From: Enterobacter huaxiensis
GTDB lineage: Bacteria; Pseudomonadota; Gammaproteobacteria; Enterobacterales; Enterobacteriaceae
Length of the DNA stretch: 64,000 nt
Reading direction: 5' to 3'
Assembly: GCF_003594935.2 (NCBI RefSeq)
Contig: NZ_CP043342.1
Span: 2,852,001-2,916,000, forward strand
Positions 8,705-19,765 of the stretch are shown here, one piece after another. Each line of letters opens with the position of its first letter. Position 1 is the first letter of the stretch. The notes beneath the pieces are model-generated. The model did not search any database, was not told the DNA's origin, and saw only the letters and a program-made list of their open reading frames with translations. The position numbers and the translations under genes are program-made.

Positions 8705-10618
8705 TTAAGAGGCTGCCGCACTCTTTTTCTTTTTAAACGGTTTTTTCGTGCCGCCGCCGGGTGCCACCATTCCTCTGAACGTCTTCACCGGCGTACTGCG
8801 CGCCTGATCGATCAGCTGATAAAGCGTGCCTACCAGCGGCTGCATAAAGTCCTGGTAGCGGCACTGCTTTTCGCTAATTTGCGTCAATATCGACTCCCAG
8901 TGCGCCGTCATGTCCGGCCTGGCGGCCAGCTCCGGCAAAGAGTGGATCAGCGCCCGGCCCGGTTCCGTTGAATGGATGTAGCGTCCCTTTTTCTCCAGGA
9001 AGCCACGCTTAAAGAGCAGTTCGATGATCCCCGCGCGGGTTGCCTCCGTTCCCAGACCGTCGGTGGCGCGCAGGATCTTCTTCAGATCTTTATCCTGAAC
9101 AAACCGGGCGATCCCGGTCATTGCCGACAGCAGCGTTGCGTCGGTAAAGTGACGCGGGGGCTGGGTCTGACGTTCAACCACTTCGCCCTTCTCGCACAGC
9201 AGTTCGTCATCTTTGGCGACCACCGGCAGCGGCGTGCCGTCGTTCTCCTCGTCGCGCTCTTTGTTGCCCAGCAGCGTGCGCCAGCCCGCTTCGGCAAGAA
9301 AACGCGCTTTGGCGACAAACTTACCTTTGGCAATCTCAAGCTCAATGACGCACTTGCGGAACACCGCGTCCGGGCAGAACTGCATCAGGTACTGCCGGGC
9401 GACCAGGTTGTACACCTTCGCTTCGTTGTCGGTCAGGTTGACGTTGCCGGCGCGCGCCGTCGGGATAATCGCATGGTGGGCATCGACTTTTTTTTCGTCC
9501 CAGCAGCGGTTGCGGGTATCCGGGTTCACGGCGGGCTGCGGAAGCAGATCCGGCGCGTGCACGCCGATGGCGTTCATCACCGAGTGGCGTCCGGCAAAAT
9601 GCTCTTCCGGCAGGTAGCGGCTGTCCGAACGCGGGTAGGTAATCAGCTTGTGGGTTTCGTAGAGCTTCTGGCAAATATCCAGCACGTTCTGCGCGCTCAG
9701 CCCAAACTTTTTGGCCGCCTCTATCTGCAGCGCCGAAAGCGAGAACGGCAGCGGCGCGGGTTCTGATTCCCGTTTATCGTTATAGCTGGTGACGATAGCG
9801 GGCTGGCCGGTAATGCGGTTAACCACGTGATCGGCAAGCGGACGGTGGAGCAGCCGCCCCTCTTCATCCTGATACGATTCGCAGGCGTCGCTCGGCTGCC
9901 AGACGGCGGTGAAGCGCTCGTCTTTTGGCGTGACGATATGCGCCTTCACTTCAAAGAAATCTTTGGCGACGAAGTTCTCAATCTCTTCATCGCGACGCAC
10001 CACCAGCCCGAGCACCGGCGTCTGGACGCGGCCCACGGAGAGCACGCCCTGGTAGCCCGCGTTGCGCCCGAGAATGGTGTAGGCGCGGGTCATGTTGATG
10101 CCGTACAGCCAGTCCGCGCGCGCGCGCGCCAGCGCGGAAACGCACAGCGGAATAAACTCGCTGTTGGAACGCAGGCGCGAAATCGCCCGCTCGACCGCCT
10201 GCGGGTTGAGGTCGTTGATCAGGCAGCGCTGCACCTGCTGGCGCTTTTCCGGGGCCAGCTCAAGATAGTCCAGCACTTCATCCACCAGCAGCTGCCCTTC
10301 CCTGTCCGGGTCACCCGCGTGGATGACTTCAGCCGCTTCATGGAGGAAGCGCTTGATCACGTTGAGTTGTTTGGTCACGGACGGCCGCGGCTGCAGGCGC
10401 CACTTTTCCGGCACGATGGGCAGATCGTTCAGGTTCCAGCGGGCGTAGCGGCTGTCGTAGACGTCCGGCTGCGCCTGCTCAAGCAGGTGACCGATACACC
10501 AGGTGACCACCTGCCCGTTACCGCATTCGATAAAGCCGTCACCTTTGCGATGCGGCTTCGGCAGCACGTCGGCGATGGCCCGGGCCAGGCTCGGCTTTTC
10601 GGCAATAAACAACCGCAT
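8705..10618 (-). CDS. topB: DNA topoisomerase III
   Basis: This 637-residue type IA topoisomerase resolves precatenanes and single-strand linkages during replication and recombination. The TOPRIM domain begins [19 protein letters not shown] and holds the acidic AGDPDREGQ metal site (about residues 101-109). The nucleophile is Tyr328 in LITYPRSD, the E. coli position. The C-terminus ends in a Lys-rich tail ([13 protein letters not shown]) shorter than in E. coli (653 residues). The start at 10618 was chosen because it matches E. coli and lies 4 bp after the selD stop, indicating a selD-topB operon. Confidence 0.96.
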   Translation of the reverse strand: MRLFIAEKPSLARAIADVLPKPHRKGDGFIECGNGQVVTWCIGHLLEQAQPDVYDSRYARWNLNDLPIVPEKWRLQPRPSVTKQLNVIKRFLHEAAEVIHAGDPDREGQLLVDEVLDYLELAPEKRQQVQRCLINDLNPQAVERAISRLRSNSEFIPLCVSALARARADWLYGINMTRAYTILGRNAGYQGVLSVGRVQTPVLGLVVRRDEEIENFVAKDFFEVKAHIVTPKDERFTAVWQPSDACESYQDEEGRLLHRPLADHVVNRITGQPAIVTSYNDKRESEPAPLPFSLSALQIEAAKKFGLSAQNVLDICQKLYETHKLITYPRSDSRYLPEEHFAGRHSVMNAIGVHAPDLLPQPAVNPDTRNRCWDEKKVDAHHAIIPTARAGNVNLTDNEAKVYNLVARQYLMQFCPDAVFRKCVIELEIAKGKFVAKARFLAEAGWRTLLGNKERDEENDGTPLPVVAKDDELLCEKGEVVERQTQPPRHFTDATLLSAMTGIARFVQDKDLKKILRATDGLGTEATRAGIIELLFKRGFLEKKGRYIHSTEPGRALIHSLPELAARPDMTAHWESILTQISEKQCRYQDFMQPLVGTLYQLIDQARSTPVKTFRGMVAPGGGTKKPFKKKKSAAAS

Positions 10619-10622
10619 CGAA

Positions 10623-11666
10623 TTAACGGATCTCAATCATCGGACGGCCGCCGCGGGCGGTGACCAGCTCGCCGATCGCCGTCAGGGTGATGCCGAACTC
10701 GGCGGCGGTCGCCTGAACCTCGGCTTCAGACTCCGGCGTGACCGCCAGCAGCAGGCCGCCGGAGGTTTGCGGATCGCACAGCAGGCTGCGCCACGCTTCT
10801 GGCATCTCGCCCATCAGGTGACCGTAGCTGGCAAAGTTGCGCTGGGTGCCGCCCGGCACCGCGCCCTGGGCAATGTAGTCTTCCACGCCCGGCAGCTTCG
10901 GCACGTCCTGATACCAGACCTGCGCCTGCACGCCCGCGCCCTGACACACTTCGCTCAGGTGGCCCAGCAGGCCAAAACCGGTGACGTCGGTCATCGCCTT
11001 CACGCCGTCGATATTGGCAAAGGCCGCGCCCGCCAGGTTCATCTGACACATCACCTCCGTCGCCAGGCCCACGTGCTCTGGTTTCAGCAGGGATTTTTTC
11101 TCAGCGGTGGTGAGTACGCCAATGCCCAGCGGCTTGGTGAGGAACAGCTTGCAGCCCGCCTGCGCGGTGCTGTTGCGCTTCACGCGCTCGGTTGGCACCA
11201 CGCCCGTCACCGCCAGCCCAAAGATTGGCTCCGGTGCATCAATAGAGTGACCACCGGCCAGGGCAATCCCCGCCTGCTGGCAGGCGAAGCGCCCGCCTTC
11301 AATCACGTCGCGGGCGATTTCCGGCGGGATGGTGTTGATTGGCCAGCCCAGAATAGCAATCGCCATAATCGGCTTACCGCCCATTGCGAAGATATCGCTG
11401 ATGGCGTTAGTGGCCGCGATGCGCCCGAAGTCAAACGGGTTGTCGACAATCGGCATAAAGAAGTCGGTGGTGCTGATAATGCTGGTGCCGTTACCTAAGT
11501 CATAAACCGCCGCATCGTCACGCGTTTCGTTACCGACAAGCAGGTTCGGGTCGACAAACTTCGCCTGTTCGCTGTGCAGGATGGTTTCCAGCACTTTAGG
11601 GGAAATTTTACAACCGCAACCGGCTCCGTGGCTGTACTGCGTTAAACGAATGGTTTGCTCGCTCAT
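10623..11666 (-). CDS. selD: Selenide, water dikinase (selenophosphate synthetase)
   Basis: This 347-residue enzyme makes selenophosphate from selenide and ATP for selenocysteine and 2-selenouridine synthesis. The N-terminal catalytic loop GAGCGCKIS carries Cys17 and Lys20 exactly as in E. coli; cysteine, not selenocysteine, is encoded. The AIRS-type ATP-binding motifs ([21 protein letters not shown]) are intact. It is upstream of topB in the same operon, separated by 4 bp. The 116-bp gap to ydjA presumably holds its transcription-stop and upstream signals; I see no clear hairpin there. Confidence 0.96.
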   Translation of the reverse strand: MSEQTIRLTQYSHGAGCGCKISPKVLETILHSEQAKFVDPNLLVGNETRDDAAVYDLGNGTSIISTTDFFMPIVDNPFDFGRIAATNAISDIFAMGGKPIMAIAILGWPINTIPPEIARDVIEGGRFACQQAGIALAGGHSIDAPEPIFGLAVTGVVPTERVKRNSTAQAGCKLFLTKPLGIGVLTTAEKKSLLKPEHVGLATEVMCQMNLAGAAFANIDGVKAMTDVTGFGLLGHLSEVCQGAGVQAQVWYQDVPKLPGVEDYIAQGAVPGGTQRNFASYGHLMGEMPEAWRSLLCDPQTSGGLLLAVTPESEAEVQATAAEFGITLTAIGELVTARGGRPMIEIR

Positions 11667-11782
11667 GGACGTCTCCTGTCATCTCAATCGCGCTATGGTA
11701 GCGCTCATTCCGTAAAGAGGTAAGTATGGCTGTCTGAATTCTGCGGCAGATGCTCAGAATCCAGACAGTTTAGCGCGCGTTA

Positions 11783-12334
11783 TCAGAAACGGCTGACGAA
11801 AGGCGTGGTGTCCGGCACGCTGATGGTGCTGGAGGCTTTAAGCTGCGGGGTACCAAGGTAGAGGAAACCGACGATTTTATCGTGCTCGCCGCAGGATAAT
11901 CCGTCGCGCACTGCGGCGCTGTCCGTCAGCGGGCCGGTGCGCCAGATGCCGTTAAAGCCCTGCGCGACGGCGGCCATCTGCATCGCCATTACCGCGCAGC
12001 CTGCCGACATCTCCTGCTCCCAGACCGGCACTTTATGATCGGGCTGGCATTTCGCGACGACGGCAACGATCATAGGCGCACGGAACGGCGCGTTACGCGC
12101 TTTCTCAACGCCTTTCTCATCCTGACCGGCCGCAACGGCACCTTTTTCCAGCAGCGCGCTAAAACGCTCGCGGCCCTCACCGTCGATGATAAAGAAGTGC
12201 CACGGCTGCAGCGTGCCGTGATCGGGCGCGCGCAGGCCGGCGCGCAGAATGTTTTCCAGCTGCTCGCCCGCTGGTGCCGGTTCGGCCAGACGTGAAGCGC
12301 TACGACGGTTAACAAGCAGTTCAAGTGCGTCCAT
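11783..12334 (-). CDS. ydjA: YdjA, NAD(P)H-dependent nitroreductase-family flavoprotein
   Basis: This 183-residue minimal nitroreductase-fold FMN protein equals E. coli YdjA in length. The N-terminal [12 protein letters not shown] supplies the phosphate-binding arginines for FMN, and the C-terminal VGFLYLGTP strand is typical of the family. Such proteins reduce nitroaromatics or quinones in vitro, and the natural substrate is unknown. It is divergent from sppA across 166 bp. Confidence 0.92.
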   Translation of the reverse strand: MDALELLVNRRSASRLAEPAPAGEQLENILRAGLRAPDHGTLQPWHFFIIDGEGRERFSALLEKGAVAAGQDEKGVEKARNAPFRAPMIVAVVAKCQPDHKVPVWEQEMSAGCAVMAMQMAAVAQGFNGIWRTGPLTDSAAVRDGLSCGEHDKIVGFLYLGTPQLKASSTISVPDTTPFVSRF

Positions 12335-12500
12335 TAGTTAACTCCTGTCTTGAAATTTACTCACAAAATTAACACGACAGCAGATTTTGTTACAGCGCGG
12401 CAGGCGATTCCTGCTGACAAGTCGCGGTTGGGTCATTACGATAACCCAACATTACCGTCTATCGCGGCGGAAACAGTCATTTTCTGGTTAGGGAGAATAC

Positions 12501-14357
12501 ATGCGAACCCTTTGGCGAATCTTTGCCGGTTTCTTTAAATGGACGTGGCGGCTGCTCAATTTCGTCCGCAACCTGGTGATGAATATCTTTTTCATCTTCC
12601 TGGTTTTGGTTTGCGTCGGCGTCTGGATGCATATCAGCAGCGCGAACCAGTCGCAGCATTCGACTCGCGGGGCGCTGTTGCTCAACATTACGGGCGTCAT
12701 CGTTGACAAGCCCTCTTCCAGCAACCGCCTGGGCGTGATTGGCCGTCAGCTGTTTGGCGCAACGTCCGACCGCCTGCAGGAAAACTCCCTGTTTGATATT
12801 GTGGATGCCATTCGCCAGGCGAAAGACGATCGCAATATCACGGGCATCGTGCTGGATCTAAAAGATTTTGCCGGTGCCGATCAGCCTTCAATGCAGTACA
12901 TCGGCAAAGCGCTGCGCGAATTCCGCGACAGCGGTAAGCCCGTGGTTGCGGTGGGCGACAGCTACACCCAGGGGCAATATTACCTGGCGAGCTTTGCCAA
13001 CAAAATCTGGCTTTCCCCACAGGGTTCCGTCGATCTGCACGGCTTCGCGACGAACGGCCTGTACTACAAATCCCTGCTTGATAAGCTGAAAGTAACGACC
13101 CACGTTTTCCGCGTCGGAACCTATAAATCTGCCGTTGAGCCGTTTATCCGCGACGATATGTCCCCTGCCGCCCGCGAAGCGGACAGCCGCTGGATTGGCG
13201 AGCTGTGGCAGAACTATCTCGGCACCATTGCGGCTAACCGTCAAATCACCGCTGAGCAGCTCTTCCCCGGCGCGCGCGGCGTGCTGGACGGCCTGCGTAA
13301 AGTTGATGGCGATACGGCGAAGTATGCGCTCGACAGCAAACTTGTCGATGCTCTGGGCTCAAGCGCGGATATCGAAAAAGCGCTGACCAAACAGTTCGGC
13401 TGGAGCAAAGAAGATAAAAACTACAGCGCCATCAGCATGTATGACTACGCGGCTAAAAAGCCGGATGACAGCGGCGACAGCGTTGCCGTGATATTTGCTA
13501 ACGGTGCGATCATGGACGGCCAGGAGACGCCGGGGAACGTCGGCGGGGATACAACCGCGTCGCAGATCCGTGACGCTCGCCTGGATCCGAAAGTGAAAGC
13601 CATTGTCCTGCGCGTCAACAGCCCGGGCGGCAGCGTCAGCGCTTCCGAAGTGATCCGCGCTGAACTGGCCGCCGCACGCGCCGCCGGCAAGCCGGTAGTG
13701 GTGTCGATGGGCGGAATGGCCGCATCCGGCGGGTACTGGATCTCCACGCCTGCGAACTACATCGTGGCGAACCCGAGCACCCTGACCGGCTCAATTGGCA
13801 TCTTCGGAGTTATCAACACCGTCGAAAACAGCCTGGATTATCTGGGCGTGCATACCGATGGCGTTTCCACTTCGCCGCTGGCAGATGTTTCGGTCACCAA
13901 GTCGCTGCCGCCGGAAGTGTCCGAGATGATGCAGCTCAGCATCGAAAACGGCTATAAGCGCTTTATCACCCTGGTGGCGGACTCCCGTAAAAAGACGCCA
14001 GAGCAGATCGACCAGATTGCTCAGGGCCACGTCTGGACCGGGCAGGATGCGAAAAACAACGGGCTGGTTGATAGCCTGGGTGACTTCGATGACGCCGTGA
14101 AGAAAGCGGCCGAGCTGGCGAAGCTTAAACAGTGGCACGTTGACTATTATCAGGACGAACCCACGTTCTTCGATATGGTGATGGACAGCCTGTCCGGTTC
14201 GGTCAGCGCCATGCTGCCGGAGGCCGTGCAGGCCTATCTGCCTGCCCCGGTTGCGACCGCTGCAAAAGCGATGAAAGCCGAGAGCGACAAGCTGGCCGCC
14301 TTTAACGATCCACAAAGCCGTTATGCGTTTTGCCTGACCTGCGCTAACGTCCGTTAA
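12501..14357 (+). CDS. sppA: Signal peptide peptidase SppA (protease IV)
   Basis: This 618-residue inner-membrane serine/lysine protease cleaves residual signal peptides. One N-terminal membrane helix (about residues 26-46) anchors two tandem SppA domains. The catalytic dyad is split as in E. coli: Lys209 in the first domain ([11 protein letters not shown]) and Ser409 in the second ([10 protein letters not shown]). Length is identical to E. coli. The start follows TTAGGGAGA. A rho-independent terminator follows at 14365, so ansA is likely driven mainly by its own promoter or by read-through. Confidence 0.96.
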   Translation: MRTLWRIFAGFFKWTWRLLNFVRNLVMNIFFIFLVLVCVGVWMHISSANQSQHSTRGALLLNITGVIVDKPSSSNRLGVIGRQLFGATSDRLQENSLFDIVDAIRQAKDDRNITGIVLDLKDFAGADQPSMQYIGKALREFRDSGKPVVAVGDSYTQGQYYLASFANKIWLSPQGSVDLHGFATNGLYYKSLLDKLKVTTHVFRVGTYKSAVEPFIRDDMSPAAREADSRWIGELWQNYLGTIAANRQITAEQLFPGARGVLDGLRKVDGDTAKYALDSKLVDALGSSADIEKALTKQFGWSKEDKNYSAISMYDYAAKKPDDSGDSVAVIFANGAIMDGQETPGNVGGDTTASQIRDARLDPKVKAIVLRVNSPGGSVSASEVIRAELAAARAAGKPVVVSMGGMAASGGYWISTPANYIVANPSTLTGSIGIFGVINTVENSLDYLGVHTDGVSTSPLADVSVTKSLPPEVSEMMQLSIENGYKRFITLVADSRKKTPEQIDQIAQGHVWTGQDAKNNGLVDSLGDFDDAVKKAAELAKLKQWHVDYYQDEPTFFDMVMDSLSGSVSAMLPEAVQAYLPAPVATAAKAMKAESDKLAAFNDPQSRYAFCLTCANVR

Positions 14358-14364
14358 AACCCGT

Positions 14365-14393
14365 CCCCTCATCCCGCGATGAGGGGATTTTTC
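14365..14393 (+). terminator. sppA rho-independent terminator
   Basis: CCCCTCAT pairs with ATGAGGGG around a 6-nt loop, followed by ATTTTTCTTT. It lies 8 bp after the sppA stop and just before the ansA start. Confidence 0.85.
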
Positions 14394-14417
14394 TTTGAAG
14401 CACAAGAACTCACTATC

Positions 14418-15434
14418 ATGCAGAAGAAATCAATTTACGTCGCCTATACCGGCGGTACCATCGGTATGCAGCGTTCTGAAAATGGCTATATCCCCGTCTC
14501 TGGTCACCTGCAGCGTCAGCTTGCACTGATGCCTGAATTCCACCGCCAGGAGATGCCGGACTTTACCATCCACGAGTATGAACCGCTGATGGACTCCTCC
14601 GACATGACGCCGGAAGACTGGCAGCACATAGCGGATGATATCAAGGCACATTACGACCAGTACGACGGCTTCGTGATCCTGCATGGTACGGACACCATGG
14701 CGTTTACCGCGTCGGCCCTCTCCTTCATGCTGGAGAACCTGGGCAAGCCCGTCATCGTCACCGGCTCGCAGATCCCGCTGGCGGAACTGCGCTCGGACGG
14801 GCAGATTAACCTGCTCAACTCCCTGTACGTGGCGGCCAATTATCCGATCAACGAAGTCTCGCTGTTCTTCAACAATCGTCTGTACCGCGGCAACCGCACC
14901 ACCAAAGCCCACGCCGACGGTTTTGACGCCTTCGCCTCGCCAAACCTGCAGCCGCTGCTGGAGGCCGGTATTCATATTCGTCGTCTGGGAACCCCTCCTG
15001 CGCCGAGTACCGCAGGCGAGCTGATTGTTCACCCGATCACCCCGCAGCCGATTGGCGTGGTCACCATCTACCCCGGGATCTCCGCTGACGTCGTGCGTAA
15101 CTTCCTGCGCCAGCCGGTGAAAGCCCTGATTTTACGTTCATACGGCGTCGGTAATGCCCCGCAGAACGGTGAGTTTCTGAAAGAGCTTCAGGAGGCGAGC
15201 GATCGCGGCATTGTGGTGGTTAACCTGACGCAGTGTATGTCTGGCAAGGTCAATATGGGGGGCTATGCCACCGGAAACGCGCTGGCGCACGCGGGGGTCA
15301 TTAGCGGTTTCGATATGACCGTCGAGGCGACGTTGACTAAACTTCACTATTTACTGAGTCAGGACCTGGACATTCAGTCCATTCGCAGCGCCATGATGCA
15401 AAACCTGCGCGGCGAGCTGACCCCGGACGAATAA
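14418..15434 (+). CDS. ansA: Cytoplasmic L-asparaginase I
   Basis: This 338-residue type I asparaginase hydrolyses asparagine to aspartate and ammonia in the cytosol. There is no signal peptide, which distinguishes it from AnsB. The N-terminal threonine motif is YTGGTIGMQ and the second catalytic motif is LHGTDTMA. The start at 14418 was selected because it gives MQKKSIYVAYTGG, identical to the E. coli start. pncA follows 9 bp later, so ansA and pncA form a two-gene amide-hydrolase operon. Confidence 0.96.
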   Translation: MQKKSIYVAYTGGTIGMQRSENGYIPVSGHLQRQLALMPEFHRQEMPDFTIHEYEPLMDSSDMTPEDWQHIADDIKAHYDQYDGFVILHGTDTMAFTASALSFMLENLGKPVIVTGSQIPLAELRSDGQINLLNSLYVAANYPINEVSLFFNNRLYRGNRTTKAHADGFDAFASPNLQPLLEAGIHIRRLGTPPAPSTAGELIVHPITPQPIGVVTIYPGISADVVRNFLRQPVKALILRSYGVGNAPQNGEFLKELQEASDRGIVVVNLTQCMSGKVNMGGYATGNALAHAGVISGFDMTVEATLTKLHYLLSQDLDIQSIRSAMMQNLRGELTPDE

Positions 15435-15443
15435 GGAGCTCTC

Positions 15444-16085
15444 ATGAAGCAACGCGCCCTGTTACTGGTCGATTTGCAAAATGATTTCTGCGCGGGCGGC
15501 GCGCTGGCCGTTGCCGAAGGTGACAGCACGGTAGACGTCGCGAATACGCTGATTGACTGGTGTAAAACACGCGGTGAAGCCGTTGTTGCCAGCCAGGACT
15601 GGCACCCTGCCAACCACGGCAGCTTTGCCAGCCAGCACGGCGTTGAGCCTTTCACTCAGGGGGAACTCGACGGACTGGCGCAAACCTTCTGGCCCGATCA
15701 CTGCGTGCAGCAGACGGAGGGCGCAGAGCTGCATCCGCTGCTGAACCAAAAAGCCCTTGATGCGGTGTTTCACAAAGGAGAGAACCCCGCTATCGACAGC
15801 TACAGCGCGTTTTTCGATAACGGACACCGTCAGAAAACCGCGCTGGATGCCTGGTTACGCCACCATGAAGTCATCGAACTGATTGTGCTCGGGCTGGCGA
15901 CGGATTACTGCGTGAAGTTTACCGTACTCGATGCGCTCCAGCTGGGTTACGCCGTGAGCGTCATCACCGACGGGTGTCGCGGCGTGAACATTCAGCCGCA
16001 GGACAGCGCACAGGCGTTTATGGATATGGCGGCCGAGGGTGCAACGCTGTATACGCTCGAAGACTGGCTGGAGACGCAGGCGTAA
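15444..16085 (+). CDS. pncA: Nicotinamidase
   Basis: This 213-residue cysteine hydrolase converts nicotinamide to nicotinic acid for NAD recycling. The catalytic triad is visible at Asp10 (LLVDLQNDF), Lys111 (FHKGEN) and Cys156 (ATDYCVKFT), with the metal-site residues in SQDWHPANHGSF. Size is identical to E. coli PncA. The start follows AAGGAGCT. It is the distal gene of the ansA-pncA operon and is followed by a pair of REP elements. Confidence 0.96.
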   Translation: MKQRALLLVDLQNDFCAGGALAVAEGDSTVDVANTLIDWCKTRGEAVVASQDWHPANHGSFASQHGVEPFTQGELDGLAQTFWPDHCVQQTEGAELHPLLNQKALDAVFHKGENPAIDSYSAFFDNGHRQKTALDAWLRHHEVIELIVLGLATDYCVKFTVLDALQLGYAVSVITDGCRGVNIQPQDSAQAFMDMAAEGATLYTLEDWLETQA

Positions 16086-16094
16086 GCCTTTTTA

Positions 16095-16122
16095 GCCGGG
16101 TGGCGGCTTCGCCTTACCCGGC
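16095..16122. repeat. REP palindrome, first of an inverted pair
   Basis: Identical 28-bp sequence to the REP at 8670-8697. Together with the element at 16144 it forms a BIME-like pair between pncA and the chitinase gene. Confidence 0.82.
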
Positions 16123-16143
16123 CTACTTTCTCTGGTTTTGCAG

Positions 16144-16169
16144 GCCGGGTAAGCGCAGCGCCACCCGGC
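16144..16169. repeat. REP palindrome, second of an inverted pair
   Basis: A 26-bp palindrome beginning GCCGGGTAAGCGC and ending GCGCCACCCGGC, in inverted orientation relative to the preceding REP (22 bp away). Confidence 0.82.
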
Positions 16170-16303
16170 ATTTCGTCCCCAATCCCCATAAAGTGAACTC
16201 CCTCGCATCTCAAGCGAAGCGGCAATGCTATTCTTTTCAGGCTGTTTTTTCGCCACGCCTTTACGTGGCGTGGTTACTTTTATTAAGTCAAAGAGGAACA
16301 TGT

Positions 16304-17560
16304 ATGAAACGTTTGCCGCTGCTGGCAGCATTGCCCTTGCTTTGCGCGTCACTTGCCTCCGCCAATTCTCTGATGTCCGTGGGCTACTTTAACGGAGGGG
16401 GCGATGTCACCGCCGGGCCGGGTGGAGACATCAATAAACTCGACGTCCGCCAGATCACCCACCTGAACTACTCGTTTGGCCTCGTCTACAACGATGAGAA
16501 AGACGAAACCAATGCCGCGCTGAAGGATCCATCAAAACTGCATCAAATATGGCTGTCGCCAAAAGTGGCGTCCGACCTTGCGCTAATCCCTGTCCTTCGC
16601 AAGCAAAATCCGGACCTCAAGGTGCTGCTTTCCGTCGGCGGCTGGGGCGCCCGCGGGTTCTCAGGCGCAGCAGCAACCCCACAGACGCGTGCGGTGTTCA
16701 TTCGCTCCGCGCAGGAGATTGTCGATAAATACGGCCTGGACGGGATCGATCTCGACTGGGAGTTTCCCGTCAACGGCGCGTGGGGGTTAGTCGCAAGCCA
16801 GCCTGCCGACCGGGATAACTTCACCGCGCTGTTGAAGGAAATGCGCGACGCCTTCGGTCAGAAAAAGCTGGTCACCATTGCGGTGGGCGCAAATGCGGAA
16901 AGCCCGAAAAGCTGGGTGGACGTCAAAGCAATCGCCCCGCTGCTCGACTACATCAACCTGATGACCTACGACATGGCGTACGGCACACAGTACTTCAACG
17001 CCAACCTGTATGACTCCAGCGCCTGGCCGACGGTCGCCGCCGCCGACAAATACAGCATCGACTTTGTGGTGAACAACTATCTTGCTGCTGGCCTGAAGCC
17101 ACAGCAGATGAACCTCGGGATCGGTTTCTACGGTCGCGTACCGAAACGCTCCGTTGAGCCGGGCATCGACTGGACGAAAGCGGATGCGCAAAAAAACCCG
17201 GTGACGCAGCCCTACTTCGGGCCTCAGGAGATTGGGCTGTTCAAATCACTCGGCTATGACCTGACCAAAGATACCTACGTGAAGTACAACGATATCGTGA
17301 AAAAATTGCTGAACGACCCGCAGAAACGCTTTACCGAGCACTGGGACGACCAGGCGAAAGTGCCGTGGCTGTCGGTGAATTCTGCCGACGGGAAGGCGCT
17401 GTTTGCGATTTCCTATGAGAACCCACGCTCTGTGGCTATCAAAGCGGACTATATCAAAGAGAAAGGTCTTGCCGGAGCGATGTTCTGGGAGTACGGCGCG
17501 GACGACGACAATAAGCTAGCGAAGCAGCTGGCGGAGTCGCTCGGGATCCCGCATAAGTAG
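16304..17560 (+). CDS. Secreted glycoside hydrolase family 18 chitinase
   Basis: This 418-residue exported GH18 protein has a signal peptide at residues 1-20 (ending LASAN). The GH18 active-site signature is intact, GLDGIDLDWEFP, where the last Glu is the proton donor; the substrate-binding LSVGGWG and NLMTYDM strands and a terminal MFWEYGADD (SxGG/W-type elements of subfamily A) are also visible. No carbohydrate-binding module is evident, so it is a bare catalytic domain. It is absent from this position in E. coli K-12 and sits between a REP pair and a palindromic terminator, so it is an accessory gene. The start at 16304 has AGAGGAAC upstream. Endo- versus exo-activity cannot be told from sequence. 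Confidence 0.88.
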   Translation: MKRLPLLAALPLLCASLASANSLMSVGYFNGGGDVTAGPGGDINKLDVRQITHLNYSFGLVYNDEKDETNAALKDPSKLHQIWLSPKVASDLALIPVLRKQNPDLKVLLSVGGWGARGFSGAAATPQTRAVFIRSAQEIVDKYGLDGIDLDWEFPVNGAWGLVASQPADRDNFTALLKEMRDAFGQKKLVTIAVGANAESPKSWVDVKAIAPLLDYINLMTYDMAYGTQYFNANLYDSSAWPTVAAADKYSIDFVVNNYLAAGLKPQQMNLGIGFYGRVPKRSVEPGIDWTKADAQKNPVTQPYFGPQEIGLFKSLGYDLTKDTYVKYNDIVKKLLNDPQKRFTEHWDDQAKVPWLSVNSADGKALFAISYENPRSVAIKADYIKEKGLAGAMFWEYGADDDNKLAKQLAESLGIPHK

Positions 17561-17572
17561 TAAGACAATCAA

Positions 17573-17606
17573 GCCCTCTCCCGGTGGGAGAGGGTCGGGT
17601 GAGGGC
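17573..17606. terminator. Palindromic intergenic element, likely terminator between convergent genes
   Basis: CCCTCTCCC pairs with GGGAGAGGG, followed by a G-rich GGTGAGGGC. It lies between the convergent chitinase and yeaC genes. A similar CCCTCTCC/GGAGAGGGG palindrome occurs at 20675-20697 between yeaD and yeaE. There is no long T-run, so termination is an inference. Confidence 0.5.
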
Positions 17607-17620
17607 ATCAACCCGCACCG

Positions 17621-17899
17621 TTATTGCATTTTCATCGTCGCAATCGGCTTTGGCGTGATGCCAAACTCTTCTTTCAGCTCACGCTTGCTCTTCATCACCA
17701 TCTGCCCCTGAGTGTCAATGGTCATGTGCTGCGCGTCAGTATTGTTACGCGCCTGCCAGAGCATCACTAATTGCAGACTGTTCTCTTTTTGATCCGGGGT
17801 GAGCGCCACACCGTCAGGCCATTTTCCCAGCTCAACGGCGGTCACCAGACGCTGATAAACTTCCGCTGTCATGCCCGCAATCATGTCATCAATATTCAT
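17621..17899 (-). CDS. yeaC: YeaC, DUF1315 family protein
   Basis: This 92-residue small cytoplasmic protein is close to E. coli YeaC (90). The conserved core MTAEVYQRLVTAVELGKWPDG is followed by QMVMKSKRELKEEFGI. No function is known. It lies downstream of msrB on the same strand with a 41-bp gap, as in E. coli, so the two may be co-transcribed. Confidence 0.9.
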   Translation of the reverse strand: MNIDDMIAGMTAEVYQRLVTAVELGKWPDGVALTPDQKENSLQLVMLWQARNNTDAQHMTIDTQGQMVMKSKRELKEEFGITPKPIATMKMQ

Positions 17900-17940
17900 G
17901 ATGTCTCCCTTTCAAAGGAATAATTTGCTGAATCGTTTTT

Positions 17941-18354
17941 TCAACCCTGAGTCTGGTCGCCATTTTCATCGTCGGTGAAGCTCATTGACGCTGAGTTCAC
18001 GCAGAAACGCTCGCCGGTCGGCTGTGGCCCGTCCGGGAAAACGTGGCCCAGGTGCGCGTCACAGTTTCCGCAACGGATTTCGGTGCGGACCATGCCGTGC
18101 GAGGAGTCGGTCAGATAGCGGATCGCGTCATCGCTAACCGGCTCATAAAAGCTCGGCCAGCCGCAGCCGGAATCATATTTTGTTTGCGAATTAAACAACG
18201 GGGCATCGCATACCAGACAGTGGTAGACACCGTCTCGCTTATTGTGTAGCAAACGCCCGGTAAATGGCGGTTCAGTACCGTGATTCTGCGTCACGTAAAA
18301 CTGCATTTCTGTGAGGTTTTTTTTCAAATCATCGGGGTTACGTTGGTTCGACAT
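17941..18354 (-). CDS. msrB: Peptide-methionine (R)-S-oxide reductase
   Basis: This 137-residue enzyme reduces methionine-R-sulfoxide in proteins. Two C-x2-C pairs (CLVCDAP and CGNCDAH) form the structural zinc site, and the catalytic cysteine lies in RFCVNSASM. The start at 18354 ([13 protein letters not shown]) gives the E. coli length; an upstream ATG at 18384 would add ten residues not seen in the family. It is divergent from gapA across 341 bp. Confidence 0.95.
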   Translation of the reverse strand: MSNQRNPDDLKKNLTEMQFYVTQNHGTEPPFTGRLLHNKRDGVYHCLVCDAPLFNSQTKYDSGCGWPSFYEPVSDDAIRYLTDSSHGMVRTEIRCGNCDAHLGHVFPDGPQPTGERFCVNSASMSFTDDENGDQTQG

Positions 18355-18472
18355 ATGCTTACATCTCGCTGTAGAAACAGACATCTTTTAACCCAGATTC
18401 TAACAAAACATTAACACCGGCGCGTGCACTTTTGTTCTAAACTTATGTGTCGCAAAAAGGCGGTCAGGCAAT

Positions 18473-18488
18473 TGTGATCTATTTCACA
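18473..18488 (+). promoter_or_regulatory. CRP-binding site upstream of gapA
   Basis: TGTGATCTATTTCACA is a perfect match to the TGTGA-N6-TCACA consensus. It lies 208 bp before the gapA ATG, in the divergent msrB-gapA region. CRP control of a gapA promoter is known in E. coli; the site itself is read directly here. Confidence 0.85.
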
Positions 18489-18624
18489 CTTTTATCCTGC
18501 GAGGCCTTTAAAATTCCGGGCGCAGCCCCCATGTGGTTGCTAGCTCAAAGGGAAAGTGAGGCGAGTCAGTCGCACAAACGTTAGTCACAGGATTGATTTG
18601 TCGCAATGATTGACACGATTCCGC

Positions 18625-18652
18625 TTGACGCTGCGTAAGGTTTTTGTAATTT
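18625..18652 (+). promoter_or_regulatory. Proximal gapA promoter (sigma-70 type)
   Basis: TTGACG (18625-18630) and TAATTT (18647-18652) are separated by 16 bp. The surrounding sequence through the GGTGGAATAT leader is almost the same as my recollection of the E. coli gapA upstream region. A second TTGACA at 18610 may serve another start. Confidence 0.6.
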
Positions 18653-18683
18653 TACAGGCAACCTTTTATTCACTAACAAATAG

Positions 18684-19691
<1,008 letters not shown>

Positions 19692-19712
19692 GTTGAGATG
19701 AGAATCTGATCC

Positions 19713-19740
19713 AAAAAGGCGACTTCGGTCGCCTTTTTTA
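19713..19740 (+). terminator. gapA terminator
   Basis: AAAAAGGCGAC-TTCG-GTCGCCTTTTTT: a 7-bp GC-rich stem closed by a stable TTCG tetraloop, flanked by A- and T-runs. It lies immediately after gapA and before yeaD. Confidence 0.92.
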
Positions 19741-19765
19741 TTGCTTCAAGACAGAGGATTGCTTA

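Noticed and set aside
10503..11498. 331-residue + strand frame opposite selD
   Set aside because: It lies fully antisense to selD and topB, has no ribosome-binding site and no family features; it is a shadow of high-GC coding.
10623..11666. Selenocysteine codon in selD or in the GATase-like gene
   Set aside because: The key residues are encoded by ordinary cysteine codons; no in-frame TGA is needed.
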